Shown here one piece after another: positions 20,821 to 31,440 of a DNA stretch of 64,000 nt. The stretch spans positions 1,585,001 to 1,649,000 of the forward strand of contig JBBBDQ010000350.1 of NCBI GenBank assembly GCA_037127315.1. Reading direction: 5' to 3'. Both the position numbers and the translations under genes were made by a program. How positions within the stretch are numbered: position 1 is the stretch's first letter; each line of letters begins with the position of its first letter. This DNA comes from Ascarosepion bandense. Lineage: Eukaryota > Mollusca > Cephalopoda > Sepiida > Sepiidae. The notes under the pieces are model-generated. The model searched no databases and was not told the origin of the DNA. It saw nothing but the letters and a program-made list of their open reading frames with translations.

Positions 20821-22545
20821 CTTTCTTCTATGTTCCATGTTCCTTCAGGATGTAGGTGCTCACGGCTTTCCCTATAGTGGCTCTTAGCACACTTTCTCTT
20901 GTTACTCCACCCAAACCCCGTCTGCCATCCACCTGATCAGGCCTTTCAAATATGTTATCCACTGATTTCCCTTGTCTCTTTTTCCCCCTGTTTGACCTGT
21001 GACTATCAGATTCTCTAAGCTTTCATTCCTTATTACATGTCCCAAGAACTTCAGCTCTCTTCCTGATGCTCAGTATTAATTTCCTTTTCATTTCCATCCT
21101 TTCTAAAACCTCATTTTTGCTCATGTGCTCGATCTATGATATTCGCAACATCCTTCTGTAGAACCACATTTTTGTTGCTTCAAGTTTTTCCTTCATCTTT
21201 GATGATATTGTCCAGCATTCACTGCCATATTAAAGGACAGACATCACATAGCATTCCAGTACTCTCTTCCTTGTTTTAACAAAATTGTCCTGTCTCTTTA
21301 TACTCTACTCAGTTTCTGGAATACATACTTGGCTATTCCAATTCGCCTTCAGATCTCAGTATTGCACTTTTCATCTTCTGTTAGAACACTTCCCAAGTTC
21401 TTAAATTTTTGTACTTGCTTGATTTTAGTGTCCTCAACCTGTAATTGGCATTTTAGGCTCCTCTGTTTGCTGATGACCATACATTCGGTTTTCTTGTAAT
21501 TTATTTGTAGTACTTTCTTTTGACTTTCTTCATCTACCTTTTTTAGGAGGTCTTGTAGTTGCTTTTTCATGTTAGCTATCAGCACTTTATCATCTGCGTA
21601 TCTTTTGTTCAGATTGTGACCACCAATGATGAATCCTGGCATAACTTCTAGGGTCCTAAGAATAGTCACGCTGTACAAGTTGAATAGATCTAGTGAAAAG
21701 ATAAATTCTTGCCTTACACCTCTTTTTATCTGCTGAATTTGTTTCCTGTCCACATGCAGGCAGTTTTCTGCCAGTAGAGATTCTTGATAATACTTATGTA
21801 TTACACATGTCTTATGCTCCTTTCTATTTTTGTATATCTGCTGAATTCATTTCCTGTTCATATGCAGGCAGTTTTCTGCCAGTAGAGATTCTTGATAATA
21901 CTTATGTATTACACATGTCTTATGCTCCTTTCTATTTTTGTATATCTGCTGAATTCATTTCCTGTTCATATGCAGGCAGTTTTCTGCCAGTAGAGATTCT
22001 TGATAATACTTATGTATTACACATGTCTTATGCTCCTTTCTATTTTTGTATATCTGCTGAATTCATTTCCTGTTCATATGCAGGCAGTTTACTGACAGTA
22101 GAGATTCTTGATAATACTTATGTATTACACGTCTTATGCCCCTTTCTATCTTTGTAAATCTGCTGAATTCATTTCCTATTCATATGCAGGCGGTTTGCTG
22201 CCAGTAGAGGTTCTTCATTACTCTGTCTTTGCCAAATATGTCAAGGTTGTTGAGCATTTCTATCAGTTTTTTTTGTGTGTTCTTTGTCAAATGCCTTGAC
22301 ACAGTCTACAAAACACAAGTAAACTTCCTTTTTCATTTGTATTGCCCTTTCTGATAGCACCCTAAGCATGAATATTGCATTCCTTGTTCCAGTGTCTTTG
22401 ACAAAATCACACTGTTTTTGTCCTATTTCTGGTTTGATTCTTCTTCATGCTCTATTAGACAATGAGTTTATGGCTGATCAAACTCATTGATCGGTGGAGT
22501 TTACATTCAATTGCACCTGTCTTAAGTAGAGCTATGAAAATTGAA
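20821..22545 (-). pseudogene. LINE-R fragment: RT and C-terminal part with internal tandem duplication
   Basis: The minus strand encodes (21349-21753) RKQIQQIKRGVRQEFIFS (RT motif B, degenerate), FNLYSV, MPGFIIGGHNLNKRYADDKVLIAN (YADD motif C), KKVDEESQKK, INYKKTECMV, VQKFKNLGSVLTEDEKCNTEI. The 3' terminus is at TTCTTCTATGTTCC. From 22215 to 22545 the RT motif A side is present but broken. A 108-bp segment between motifs A and B is repeated five times (21722-22215). Compared with 41790-44760 it lacks the endonuclease part. Confidence 0.85.
21722..22215. repeat. 108-bp tandem duplication of a LINE-R segment, 5 copies
   Basis: CTGCTGAATT occurs at 21730, 21838, 21946, 22054 and 22160, giving periods of 108, 108, 108 and 106. 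Each unit ends CAGTAGAGATTCTTGATAA. The single-copy equivalent is at about 42690-42770 in the other LINE-R. The period is 36 codons, so a plus-strand frame (21807-22157) stays open through the array. That frame is antisense to the LINE and not a gene. Confidence 0.95.
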
Positions 22546-22554
22546 TTGCTTTCT

Positions 22555-22790
22555 TTATTAGATTTTAAAAGCAAGAGACACCAAGCACATGGCTTTCATG
22601 TCTGTCAAGTCTTTGTCATTTGATATTTTAAAATGGATGCTAAATTCCTTAATCTTTAACAAGTGGATAATATAACATATAAGGCCTAACATTAAAAACA
22701 TCATTTTTAAAATGCTAGACACCAAGCACATGGCTTCCATGTTTAAGTCAAGTCTTTGTCATTTGATATTTTAAAATGGATGCTCGTCAC
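22555..22790. repeat. Direct repeat pair of about 95 bp
   Basis: ACACCAAGCACATGGCTT followed by GTCAAGTCTTTGTCATTTG and TTTTAAAATGGATGCT occurs at about 22577-22640 and again at about 22719-22785. It lies between LINE-R and LINE-B. Origin unknown. Confidence 0.8.
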
Positions 22791-22985
22791 TATATCTGCT
22801 GATCATTGCTTACAAATTAAACAAAGAGGTGTCCATTGATCAATTTTTGACTTTCATTAAAGAATATCCTTCATTAACAAATAAAGCATTGAAACCTGTC
22901 TGCATCTCCTTTGCAAACATACGGGGTATCTGCACTAACTTTTACAGTGTAGAATCATTCCTTCAAACTAACTCACCTGATATAT

Positions 22986-23187
22986 CAATTGGAGTAGATA
23001 GACTAAACTATCGCCCGGTTCACACTCCACCCACGTCTATTGAACGGGTAAAGAGGCTCATCCCTTGTTTCCTGTTTAGGATGTGGTTTCCGGCTTTCTC
23101 TTTTCCAATCTTTTCACTCCTATGTAGCCTCCTGCACATCAGTGGCATTACCGCCTTGCTCGGGGTGATATGAGTAAAAAAAAAAAT
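22986..23187 (+). mobile_element. SINE-B full-length copy inside the LINE-B endonuclease
   Basis: Begins CAATTGGAGTAGATAGACTA, then CGCCCGGTTCACACTCCACC (B-box-like), and ends CCTGCACATCAGTGGCATTA, GCTCGGGGTGATATGAG plus poly-A. The start is confirmed by the minus-strand copy at 59080, which has the same beginning. It sits in the same orientation as the host LINE-B and interrupts its endonuclease between NSPDI and ALCETN. Confidence 0.88.
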
Positions 23188-24741
23188 ATTTGCTCTGCGA
23201 AACTAACTTTGATTCTTCTATCCCCTCTTCTGAGTTTTACGCTCCTGGTTACCTTCCTCTCTTCAGGAAGGACTCCAATGTCCATATGCATGGGCTTGGT
23301 GTTTATATCAGTGAACACCTCCCTCTAGCTAGGGTGACCACTCTTGAATCCCTGGATCATTCTTTCATGTGCTTCCGTCTCTCACTTCTAAGCTCGGTCA
23401 GCTATCTCTTCTTTCTCTGCTGCACTCCCTCTTCTTCTGACTGTTCAGTACTTGATAGCATCTCTAACAATATCGATAAGGCCATTTCTTCTCATCCATC
23501 TGCCCATATATTTGTGTTTGGTGACTTTAATGCTCACCACACTAAGTGGCTGGTGTCCACACCATGAATTTTTTCAATCGCCCAATCTCTTACGCAAGTG
23601 GTGGATTTCCCTACACATTTTTCCAATAACCTTAATGGAAGGGACTCACTACTAAACCTCTGCTTTACTTCCATCCCAGACTCTTGCACTGCCAAGCAGC
23701 TCTGCTCTCTCAGAAACTCTGACCATGCCGTAGTTTCCATTAGCATCTCATTCCACTCCCACTCTACCCAAAAAACCCAGACCAGCAGAATATCCTACTG
23801 CTACCAAAGATCAGACTGGGACTCATTCCGTGACTTCCTGTGTGATGTCGCTTGGAACAACGTTTTTAGTCTGTGCATCCGAGGTCTTCTCGTGGGTTAA
23901 GGCTGGCATTGATGCTTTCATCCCAGCCAGGAAATTTCAGCTTAAATCCCATTCATCTCCCTGGTTGTCGCCATTGCTCACCAGAATCACTTCTTCTGGC
24001 TTTATCGAAGCCATGCATCAGACCAAAATAGGCGCCTATTTGCCTCAGCTTGTAATAAGTGTAAAAAGATACTTAAAAAAGCTAAGATGTTGTTTGCTGC
24101 CAGAATGAAGCAATGCATGACATCCTGTATGTTCAGCACCAAAGACTACTGGCAACTCTGTAAAAGCATGCTTAACAAGAGTAAAACCTCAATACCCCAC
24201 CTAATCAATGAACTTGAGTTTCTCACCTCCTCAGTGGACAAGGCTGAATGCTTTGTTCGTAGATTCTTCACCAATTCGAGTTGATTCGTCTGGAGTATCT
24301 ACACCCAACTTCCTACCTAGAACTGAGGCTCAACTGAATTATGTCCACATTACCCCCTCACTGGTCTCTAACATAATCTCAAAACTTGACCCTCACAAAG
24401 CGAGCAGAGGAGATGGAATCCCAATCATAGTCTTGAAGAAATGTGCCCCCTGAACTCTCCTCTATCCTCTCTAAGCTCTACAACTTCTGCCTATCTGCTT
24501 CCTGCTTTCCTGCCTGTTGGAAGTCTTCCTCTGTAGTTCCTATATTTAGGAATACTGGAGAATTCTCGGACCCCATCAATTAACGCCCTATCAGACTCCT
24601 TCTGATCTTTGGCAAAGTATTCGAAGCCATTATCAACGCCAAGATGGTCCAGCATCTCAAAGCCCACAAGCTTCTCTCAGACAAACAGTATGGTTTCCGC
24701 TTCACCAAGTCTACTGCTGATATGTTAACAACCATCACTGA

Positions 24742-24742
<1 letters not shown>

Positions 24743-24772
<30 letters not shown>
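24743..24772. repeat. (TA)n microsatellite inside the LINE-B RT
   Basis: Fifteen TA units between codons for TTITEY and HQALDKNG. The insertion keeps the reading frame, giving a run of alternating I and Y. Confidence 0.95.
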
Positions 24773-24775
<3 letters not shown>

Positions 24776-26097
24776 CAGGCTCTTGACAAAAATGGCAAGG
24801 TTCGAACCATTTCCTTGGATATATCCAAAGCGTTTAACAGTGTCTGGCATGCTGGCCTCCTATGCAAACTGCAGAGCTATGGTATAACTGGACATTTGAC
24901 CCAATCCAGTCATTCCTCTCTAATGCACATGCCTCCTAAAATTGCCATACGAACACGGGTGTCCCTCAAGGCTCTACGCTCTTTCTGATTTGCATGAACA
25001 ATCTCCCCGATGCTATAAGATCCCAAGTAGGCATGTATGCCAATGCCACCACAGTTTACTCTTGCCTCGATTAAAAATCTGGTGTGGACAACAAAGTGAA
25101 CCTTGCTGCCGAGCTTGAAAAAGACCTCCAATCCATAGTGGACTGGGGTAAGTAATGTTTCGTAAATTTTAATGCTTCCAAAATGAAGCTGCTATCAATT
25201 AACCATCATAGACAATCACTACCTCCCATTAGCATGGAAACAGGCTTGCCTTCCTGAGAGTAAAACACTACACCTCCTTGGTCTCACACTCTCAGCGGAC
25301 CTCAAGTGAAATGACTATACTGAATCCATTGCTAAATCCGCTGCTATGACAGTCAGTTCTCTGTGCAGGGCCTGGAAGTTTTTAATGTCTGAGTCCATCC
25401 TGCACATATATAAATCTACCATCCACCCACCCATGTATTGAATACTGCTGCCACACCTAGTCGGGTGCCCCTGCTATTCTCCTCGGGGTTCTTGACAAAA
25501 TACAACAAAGAATCTGTAATGCGATCAATATCAACTTGGCAGCCCGGCTGCAGTCACTCTCTCACCGGTGTGATGTGGCTTCCCTGTGCTTTTTCTATAA
25601 ATACTTTCACAGCTTCTGCTCCAATGAACATAAATCACTGGTGCCTCCTAGGTATGAATTTGCATGAGATACTAAATTAGCAACTAGGTCCCACTCTTTT
25701 ACAGTTAAACAGATAGAATGTAACTGCAATTTCTACTCTAACAGCTTCTTTTCTTGCACTTCCCACCTGTGGAATTCCCTTCCATTTACTTGCTTCCCCA
25801 ACAGCTACAATCTCCAGGAATTTAAATGTAAGGTCAATAGACATCTCTTATCACACTAACTCACATCCATTCTCTCAAACACTCTTCTCATCTACCCAAC
25901 CCCCATCCTTGGTATCCTCATTCATCTATCATGCTCCTTCCAACATTTCCTATAACTAACCTCCTCACTTTCCCCTATGTAACCCCCTGCATAATAGTGG
26001 CAGTGGAATGTCTTGCTTGGGGTGAAATGATTAAAGAAAAAAATCTTATTGCAATTTTCCACAACATGCATCTGTGAATAAGGATTTTCTGAACTTC

Positions 26098-26400
26098 AGT
26101 CAGTCAGTTAAGTACCATACATTATACACACTTGAGCAATCATGTCTTGAAAGAACCATATCCGACTGAGCAAATGATTTTCCTGCAGTAAGTTGCCATT
26201 ACTTTCTGCGGTAGACTCTTTGCCAACCAAGGCTACAGAACCGAATCTGTCATGCTATTTAACCCATAACTACAGGGAAAAGTGATGAATTAATACCTTT
26301 CTCAAGGGTATTTGCACATAAGTGAATGCAACAAATTCAACAAAAATTCAAACTCGGCTCTCCAATTTCTCATTCTGAGCCAATCTCCACTGCACGACCC
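26098..26400 (-). mobile_element. SINE-A copy, full length but diverged
   Basis: Tail CAGTCAGTTAAGTACCATAC, core GTAGACTCTTTGCCAACC, GGTATTTGCACATAAGTGAA, head near CTCGGCTCTCCAATTTCTC. It lies about 55 bp after the LINE-B 3' end. Confidence 0.85.
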
Positions 26401-26465
26401 ATGCAGATTACCTTATGCCCATTCAGCACTTACTCATATTAATTTTAAAATAATTTTTGTCTTTT

Positions 26466-26606
26466 TTTAGATGAGATAGTATTTACATTATTCAAACTAT
26501 TGTCCTTCTTTTTTGTTGCCAGAAGAAGGCCGGAGCGTACAATCGAAACGTAAAAATAGCAACAGAGATGAGGACAATAGTCCAAATAGCATAAAAATAT
26601 AGATAG
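26466..26606. mobile_element. FB family, minimal inverted copy
   Basis: The outermost left arm (GATAGTATTTACATTATTC, AACTATTGTCC) is followed almost directly by the right arm (CAGAAGAAGGCCGGAGCG, TCGAAACG, GATGAGGACAATAGTCC). Core and inner arms are deleted. Confidence 0.7.
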
Positions 26607-27861
26607 AATATTACATGCATTGATGAGGAAATGAGTGTTCATTAGAGCTAACATTAAAAAAAAATGGAAAAACTTAAATATAGAATGTAATATCTTAAAA
26701 ATGAATGTTTATTTCCGGAGACTGCTTTTATTTCATTATTTTCAAAGTTCATGACTAATTTTTTTATCTTTATTAAAATTTACAGTGCATCTCAAGTTTA
26801 TTTTATAAGTACACCCTGCAGTAAAAAAAAAAAACTTGAGAAAAATTGCACTAGATTTTGATACCAATAAAATGAATAGGAATCTGATAAAATACAATTT
26901 AGATGTAAGAAAATAAAAAAAAAGAAAGTGCTCTACAGTATAGATTTTAAAATGACCACTTAGCATCATCAATTTTTAAGAGTTCAGAGAAAATAAGAAT
27001 CATTTCAAATGTATGGATTTATCAAAACTGAGCAAAACTTGTAAGACAACCATTTTTTTTAATTTCATATTACTCGCCTCACAAAAATAAAATTTGTGTT
27101 CTTTTTATATTTTTATACAAAATTATCACTTTTTTTTAAAACAAATTTCAGGAATAAGTGAAGCTAGATATGATTCTGTAGATAATCTTTTACAGTAAAC
27201 CTTTGCAAAATTGAAAGTAATTTTTTTTTCCATTGAGATAAAATTTGAGTCATCAGAGTATGATAATCAATAAGCATCCATTTCTCAATACAAGCTTGTT
27301 AACAACCAGCATAATATATAATTTGATACACATACCTTTTATTAGGACTTCATGTAGAGACGGGAGACATTCTTGCATGACTCAAGTATCTAAAGTCTAC
27401 TTCATGTCTTTCGAATGATCAATTTATTATAAAGTAAAAAAAAAAAACAAACAAATTATGAATTTTACAAAAACAAGCCTATTGTTCGATAATACAGATA
27501 ACAATGTCATAACACAAGAATGGATTGCATTTTTAAAAATTAGTCTTAAGGGATATTTTTTTTTTCATTACAGAAATTTTTGCAATATTTAACTGCATTA
27601 AGTAGAAATTTGAGATTGATGGACCAGCACTTTCTAATTTGTTAGAAAATACAAAAAATTTAAACTCAGTTTATAAAACATTGAATTTTGGGAAGTGTAT
27701 TTTGTTCCCTCTGAATTAAAATCCTAGATTTTAAATATCAAACTACAAATTTGGATTTAAAATTTGAACATTGCTTACAATTATGAGTAGGTAACATGAC
27801 TTCTCTGTTAGTTTTGGTAATTTTATAACATCACAAAAGAAAAAATCTGTATCAATTAATC
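26607..27861. other. No recognisable gene or repeat
   Basis: Strongly AT-rich, with many homopolymer runs. Nothing recognised. Confidence 0.55.
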
Positions 27862-27945
27862 ATCAGTTTACATTATTACCATCAGTTTACATTATTACCA
27901 TCAGTTTACTTTATTACCATCAGTTTACTTTATTACCATCTGTTT
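27862..27945. repeat. 19-bp minisatellite, about 4.4 units
   Basis: Units of ACCATCAGTTTACATTATT. The later units read ACTTTATT. Confidence 0.93.
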
Positions 27946-27947
27946 TT

Positions 27948-28370
27948 GTTGGTATTCTTCATTTGTTAAAAGTAATCCTATTCTTGTTTTCCATTTCTTA
28001 AAGAATAATCCAGACATGCAAATTCCTCACTTTATAACAAGCACTGAGATTAACACAAGATTTAAAAATCATGAAATTCTGTTTATTATTGACTTCAAAT
28101 TCTGGTAGGACCAAAAGTGAATAACTGTAAAATATTTTAAACCAGAAAAGATAACATGACAAAGGGTTAGATTGTTTGTTCTCCTCATATTCAGGACATT
28201 TCAACCATTGTACATTCTGGCCTTCTTCAGATTATTGGGATTTCAAACCAAACCCTTTTTCAATCACTGGGACTGCTTATTATAAAGTGAGGAATCTGTA
28301 TCCCTGAATTATTCTGTAAGAAATGGAAAACAAGAATAGAATTACTTGTAAAAAATAAGGAATACCAACA
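27948..28370. repeat. Inverted repeat, ~95-bp arms, around an FB left arm
   Basis: Left arm about 27948-28045 (GTTGGTATTCTTCATTTGTT, TTCTTGTTTTCCATTTCTTA, AATTCCTCACTTTATAA). Right arm about 28275-28370 is its approximate reverse complement (TTATAAAGTGAGGAAT, GAAATGGAAAACAAGAATAG, GGAATACCAACAA). The enclosed 230 bp include the left FB arm. Confidence 0.75.
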
Positions 28371-28790
28371 AAGTAAATCGACAATTGGTTGATAGTTTTT
28401 TTTTTGTTTTCACTAGATTGTCTTAATTCCATGAGCTATTCCACTTCCAGATGCTTTTAGTCATCTCCCTCCAAGTTGTGTGTTCACCTTTGTTCACTAC
28501 TGCTGTAGCCAGGTATTGAACTCTCAAATCTTTGGGTCAAGTCACTGGATCCAACCAACACTTATATCCACTGGGCCAATGCTTGAGTACACATGGTCCA
28601 GTGGAGAGATAAACAATATATCCCAGGAACTGAAACAAATGGTTCTGGTTTGAAATTCTAGTCACCTGAAGAAGGGTGGAGAGTACAACAGTTGAAACAA
28701 TATGAATATGACAATAAAGATGAGGACAATAGTTTAAATAATGTAAATACTACCTCATCTCAGAAATATAGACAAATGACAAAGGCTGCT
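28169..28790. mobile_element. FB family copy with tRNA-like core, interrupted
   Basis: Left arm (minus sense) 28169-28275 includes TTCTGGCCTTCTTCAG and TTTCAAACCAAACCC. It is interrupted from 28276 to about 28436. The tRNA-like core (minus strand, about 28505-28580) has GGCCCAGTGGATAT as an A-box-like stretch and GAGTTCAATACC as a B-box-like stretch. Right arm (plus sense) about 28630-28790 has GGTTTGAAATTCTAGTCACC, GATGAGGACAATAG and TAAATACTACCTCATCTCAG. Confidence 0.7.
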
Positions 28791-28974
28791 GAAAAAGCAA
28801 TTGGCCTACTAATGAAGCCCTTAAAATGTCTGACAACATGGTCAGTTTTTATGAAAAAGCTCAGGACAATAACTCATCAAAAATTAGGTAAATATACCAA
28901 TGATGAAATAATATTGCTTAAAAATAGTAATGTTAATTTTTTTTTTTTTTTACTGCAAAAAATTTTTTCAATTG

Positions 28975-29170
28975 TTAAAAGTGCTTTAATTTATCTAGTA
29001 AATGATTGAAAGATTCAGCAGGCTGTATAAAGAAAACCTTGAAAAAAAAAACAAAAAAATATGAATATTATTATATGTAAACTATATATATATATATATA
29101 GTTTTTGATGCTCAGTCAGTTTACACTTCTAAAAAAAAAATTATATGCACAGGCATTGCTCAGTATGAGA
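28975..29170. repeat. Segment paralogous to 46870-48520
   Basis: AAATGATTGAAAGATTCAGC, then ATAAAGAAAACCTTGAAA, then TGATGCTCAG and GCACAGGCATTGCTCAGTAT. The same blocks occur in the same order at 46893, 47068 and 48444-48500, but spread out by insertions. Confidence 0.65.
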
Positions 29171-30721
29171 TTTTAAATACAAGAAATCTTTTATTAATGC
29201 TATTTTTTTGGTTTTGTAATCTTTAGTAATTTCAAATTTTATTTCATTTTTTTTATCTATTTTCTAATAAATGTTAAATTTTATCAACCTTTAATATGCA
29301 TTTAAATTTGAACAATATAAAAAAAAATTGCTGGCTTCTGTATATTCTTAATTTTATTTAGAATATTAAATGCTCTACATTTGTGTGTTGATAATGCCAT
29401 AACTAAAACAGCTACTTTACACAGTATATAAGCAGATTTTACTTTTAAAATGTTTATTCTAATGAAGTGGGACACTAAAGTGATTCAGGGAACAGACTGA
29501 CCCAGACAGTCCTGGGGTGAGACAATGCCATCCAGAATGATGCCAGGTTGAAACACATCTGATTAAATAGAAACAATATAATTCAGAAGAATAGATCCCG
29601 AATTAAAGCCTTAAAAAAAAAAAAATATCCAACTTCTGGCGGTCATCATAAAGTCATTTTAATCTGCAAATAACCAAATCTGAATGAATAGCAAAAAATA
29701 CTTAAAGAAACAATAAAAAAAAAATCAATTTTCCTTAATTTTATTTAAAATATTAAATGCTCTACATTTGTGTGTTCATAATGCCATAACCAAAGCTGCT
29801 ATTTTACACAGAATATAAGCAGATTTTACTTTTAAAATGTTTATTCTCATGAATTATTTTCAATAATATGAATTTTTGTAATGTTAATGAAAGTGCTTAA
29901 AAAGATATAATCAATAAAATATTGGAAAATCAAAATGTCCATCAGAAATTATTCAGCTTTGTGTTTTAGACATGTAGACATCTTTTTCCTCTTACTTGTA
30001 AAGGTTGGCTATATTTTTTCCCCTCAAGTAAGATTTCATAAAAGCTGCAGGTAACAAATAAGGTGGCGTTTACTATGACACTTTCATTTTTTTCTTTTTT
30101 TCCTGATTGTTTTGAAAATGGTATTAGTTGCTACCAAATTATTAAGATTTGAAATTTTTCTTGTTGCCATTTGCTATACATAACACCTTTTCTTTGTCTC
30201 GCTAAAAATTGCTGATCTTGAGTATTCACCATATTTGTAGATTTTTTTTTTTTTGAGATCTCAAGACACCATCAAAACATTGAAGTGTTTTTTTGCTGTT
30301 GTGCATTTAATGAGGCTTTGTTCATTTCTTTACATTAACAAGAGTTGGAAATGTTTTGTTTGACAGTTTGAAATCATTTTCTTTTATTCTATCCATTTTT
30401 TTCTCAAATTCTTATCACACTTTAAAATTGAAAAGTAAAAAAAATTATTAAAATCAACTAAAAGTTGAAAATGTCTGTCAAAAAGAATTTATACAAATTT
30501 GGGTCACTGCCACTGGTTGATTATTCTTTAGGGAAAATGCCAATTGAAGAATTGACAGATCTCTTTATGTACAGGTTCCAATATAAATGACAAAGTGTGT
30601 TATTTAGTAAATAAACTTTGTTCAGAATGAAAAAAATTTTGGCTCTATAGTTATCACTGTCATTAAATAGATTATTAAATAGATGAAATAAATAAATCAC
30701 ATTTTTAGATATTTTCTTTTT
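29171..30721. repeat. AT-rich spacer containing a 119-bp direct repeat
   Basis: 29347-29465 and 29737-29855 are near-identical direct repeats (AATGCTCTACATTTGTGTGT, AAGCAGATTTTACTTTTAAA), about 390 bp apart. The rest shows no gene or known family. Confidence 0.8.
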
Positions 30722-30729
30722 TCTCTCTC

Positions 30730-30786
<57 letters not shown>

Positions 30787-30790
30787 GTAT
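30722..30790. repeat. Compound microsatellite (CT)n(TA)n
   Basis: A CT-dinucleotide run followed by a TA run. Read on the minus strand it yields a spurious RE-repeat frame. Confidence 0.97.
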
Positions 30791-30799
30791 ATGTATATA

Positions 30800-30925
30800 G
30801 GTATAGTTGTCAGTCCGTAAATGGTGTGGATAATCCAACGAGATTTCCTTAATATAAATTATTGATAGGTAAATCCATATAGAGAGCTTGATGGGTGTTA
30901 ACCAGAGAGGTCATGCCATCTAAGG
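30800..30925. repeat. Dispersed repeat G, copy 1
   Basis: GTCAGTCCGTAAATGG, GGATAATCCAACGAGAT and TATAGAGAGCTTGATGGGTG match 49300-49440. A continuation (TGACATGTTGAGTTTTCCTT) occurs at 31226, after about 300 bp that are absent from the second copy. Both copies sit beside long TA microsatellites. Confidence 0.65.
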
Positions 30926-31250
30926 CAGCCAAAATAACTTCAAATGGATACTACACATATTTGGAACTGGACTCTATCTCTTTCTCCCCCTTCCCTCCCA
31001 TTTCTTCCTTTCCCTCTTTCTTCCCTCCTTCCCCTTACATTTATTATCATTTATTTATTGGTTTGTAATCTTATGTTTATTATTATTTCTATTATGTTCC
31101 CTCTTCATTTTAAGAAAACGTTCATTCCAGCAGAAATTTTATGCCAGATGGAGGAAATATTGTAAAAGAGTCTGATGATATGAGCTAGCTAAGCTCATTG
31201 AAATGAACTATAGTTTATAACTAATATGACATGTTGAGTTTTCCTTTATA

Positions 31251-31252
<2 letters not shown>

Positions 31253-31303
<51 letters not shown>
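31253..31303. repeat. (TA)n microsatellite
   Basis: About 25 TA units at the end of repeat G and directly next to the tRNA-like SINE. Confidence 0.97.
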
Positions 31304-31307
<4 letters not shown>

Positions 31308-31440
31308 TTCGCAAACAGATCTGTTTTGCAGTATCACAGCTCATCAGTATGGTTAGACATCTGATTTCTTCTAGCCAGGATTGAAACCAGACTGACTTGA
31401 CATGTCGGCAATTCTACCTCTGAGCTATGGGTGCTCTGTA
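31304..31440 (-). mobile_element. tRNA-derived SINE, second type (single copy here)
   Basis: On the minus strand the head reads CACCCATAGCTCAGAGGTAG (A box TAGCTCAGAGG) and then GGTTTCAATCCTGGC (B box), with normal tRNA spacing. The 3' part (GATGAGCTGTGATACTGC, CAGATCTGTTTGCGAAT) is not tRNA-like and runs into the TA microsatellite. The acceptor stem does not pair, so it is a SINE and not a tRNA gene. Confidence 0.65.

Larger units (their letters stand above)
22815..26042 (+). pseudogene. LINE-B, longest copy: endonuclease plus RT, frames broken
   Basis: From 5': endonuclease domain with ISFANIRGICTNFYSVE and NSPDI (22900-22985), SINE-B insertion, then ALCETNF (23190), HGLGVYISEHLPLA, FVFGDFNAHHTKWL (catalytic D-x-N, ~23510), NGRDSLLNLCFTS, and RNSDHAVVSI (catalytic SDH, ~23715). 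RT part: LDPHKASRGDGIP (24380), DKQYGFRFTKSTADML (24680), LDISKAFNSVWHAGLL (motif A, ~24815), decayed motif B, and MYANATT where YADD should be (25035). The C-terminal blocks reach FKCKVNRHLLSH (25850), followed by a 3' UTR ending CTTGCTTGGGGTGAAATG. Many stops; inactive. The 5' end is probably truncated near 22815. Confidence 0.9.

Noticed and set aside
21807..22157. A 116-residue repeat protein on the plus strand
   Set aside because: It is antisense to LINE-R and stays open only because the duplicated unit is 108 bp, a multiple of three.
31304..31440. A functional tRNA gene, or a hammerhead ribozyme from the CTGATGAG motif
   Set aside because: The acceptor stem does not pair and the sequence continues as a SINE body. 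The hammerhead core lacks a convincing GAAA partner and stem II.
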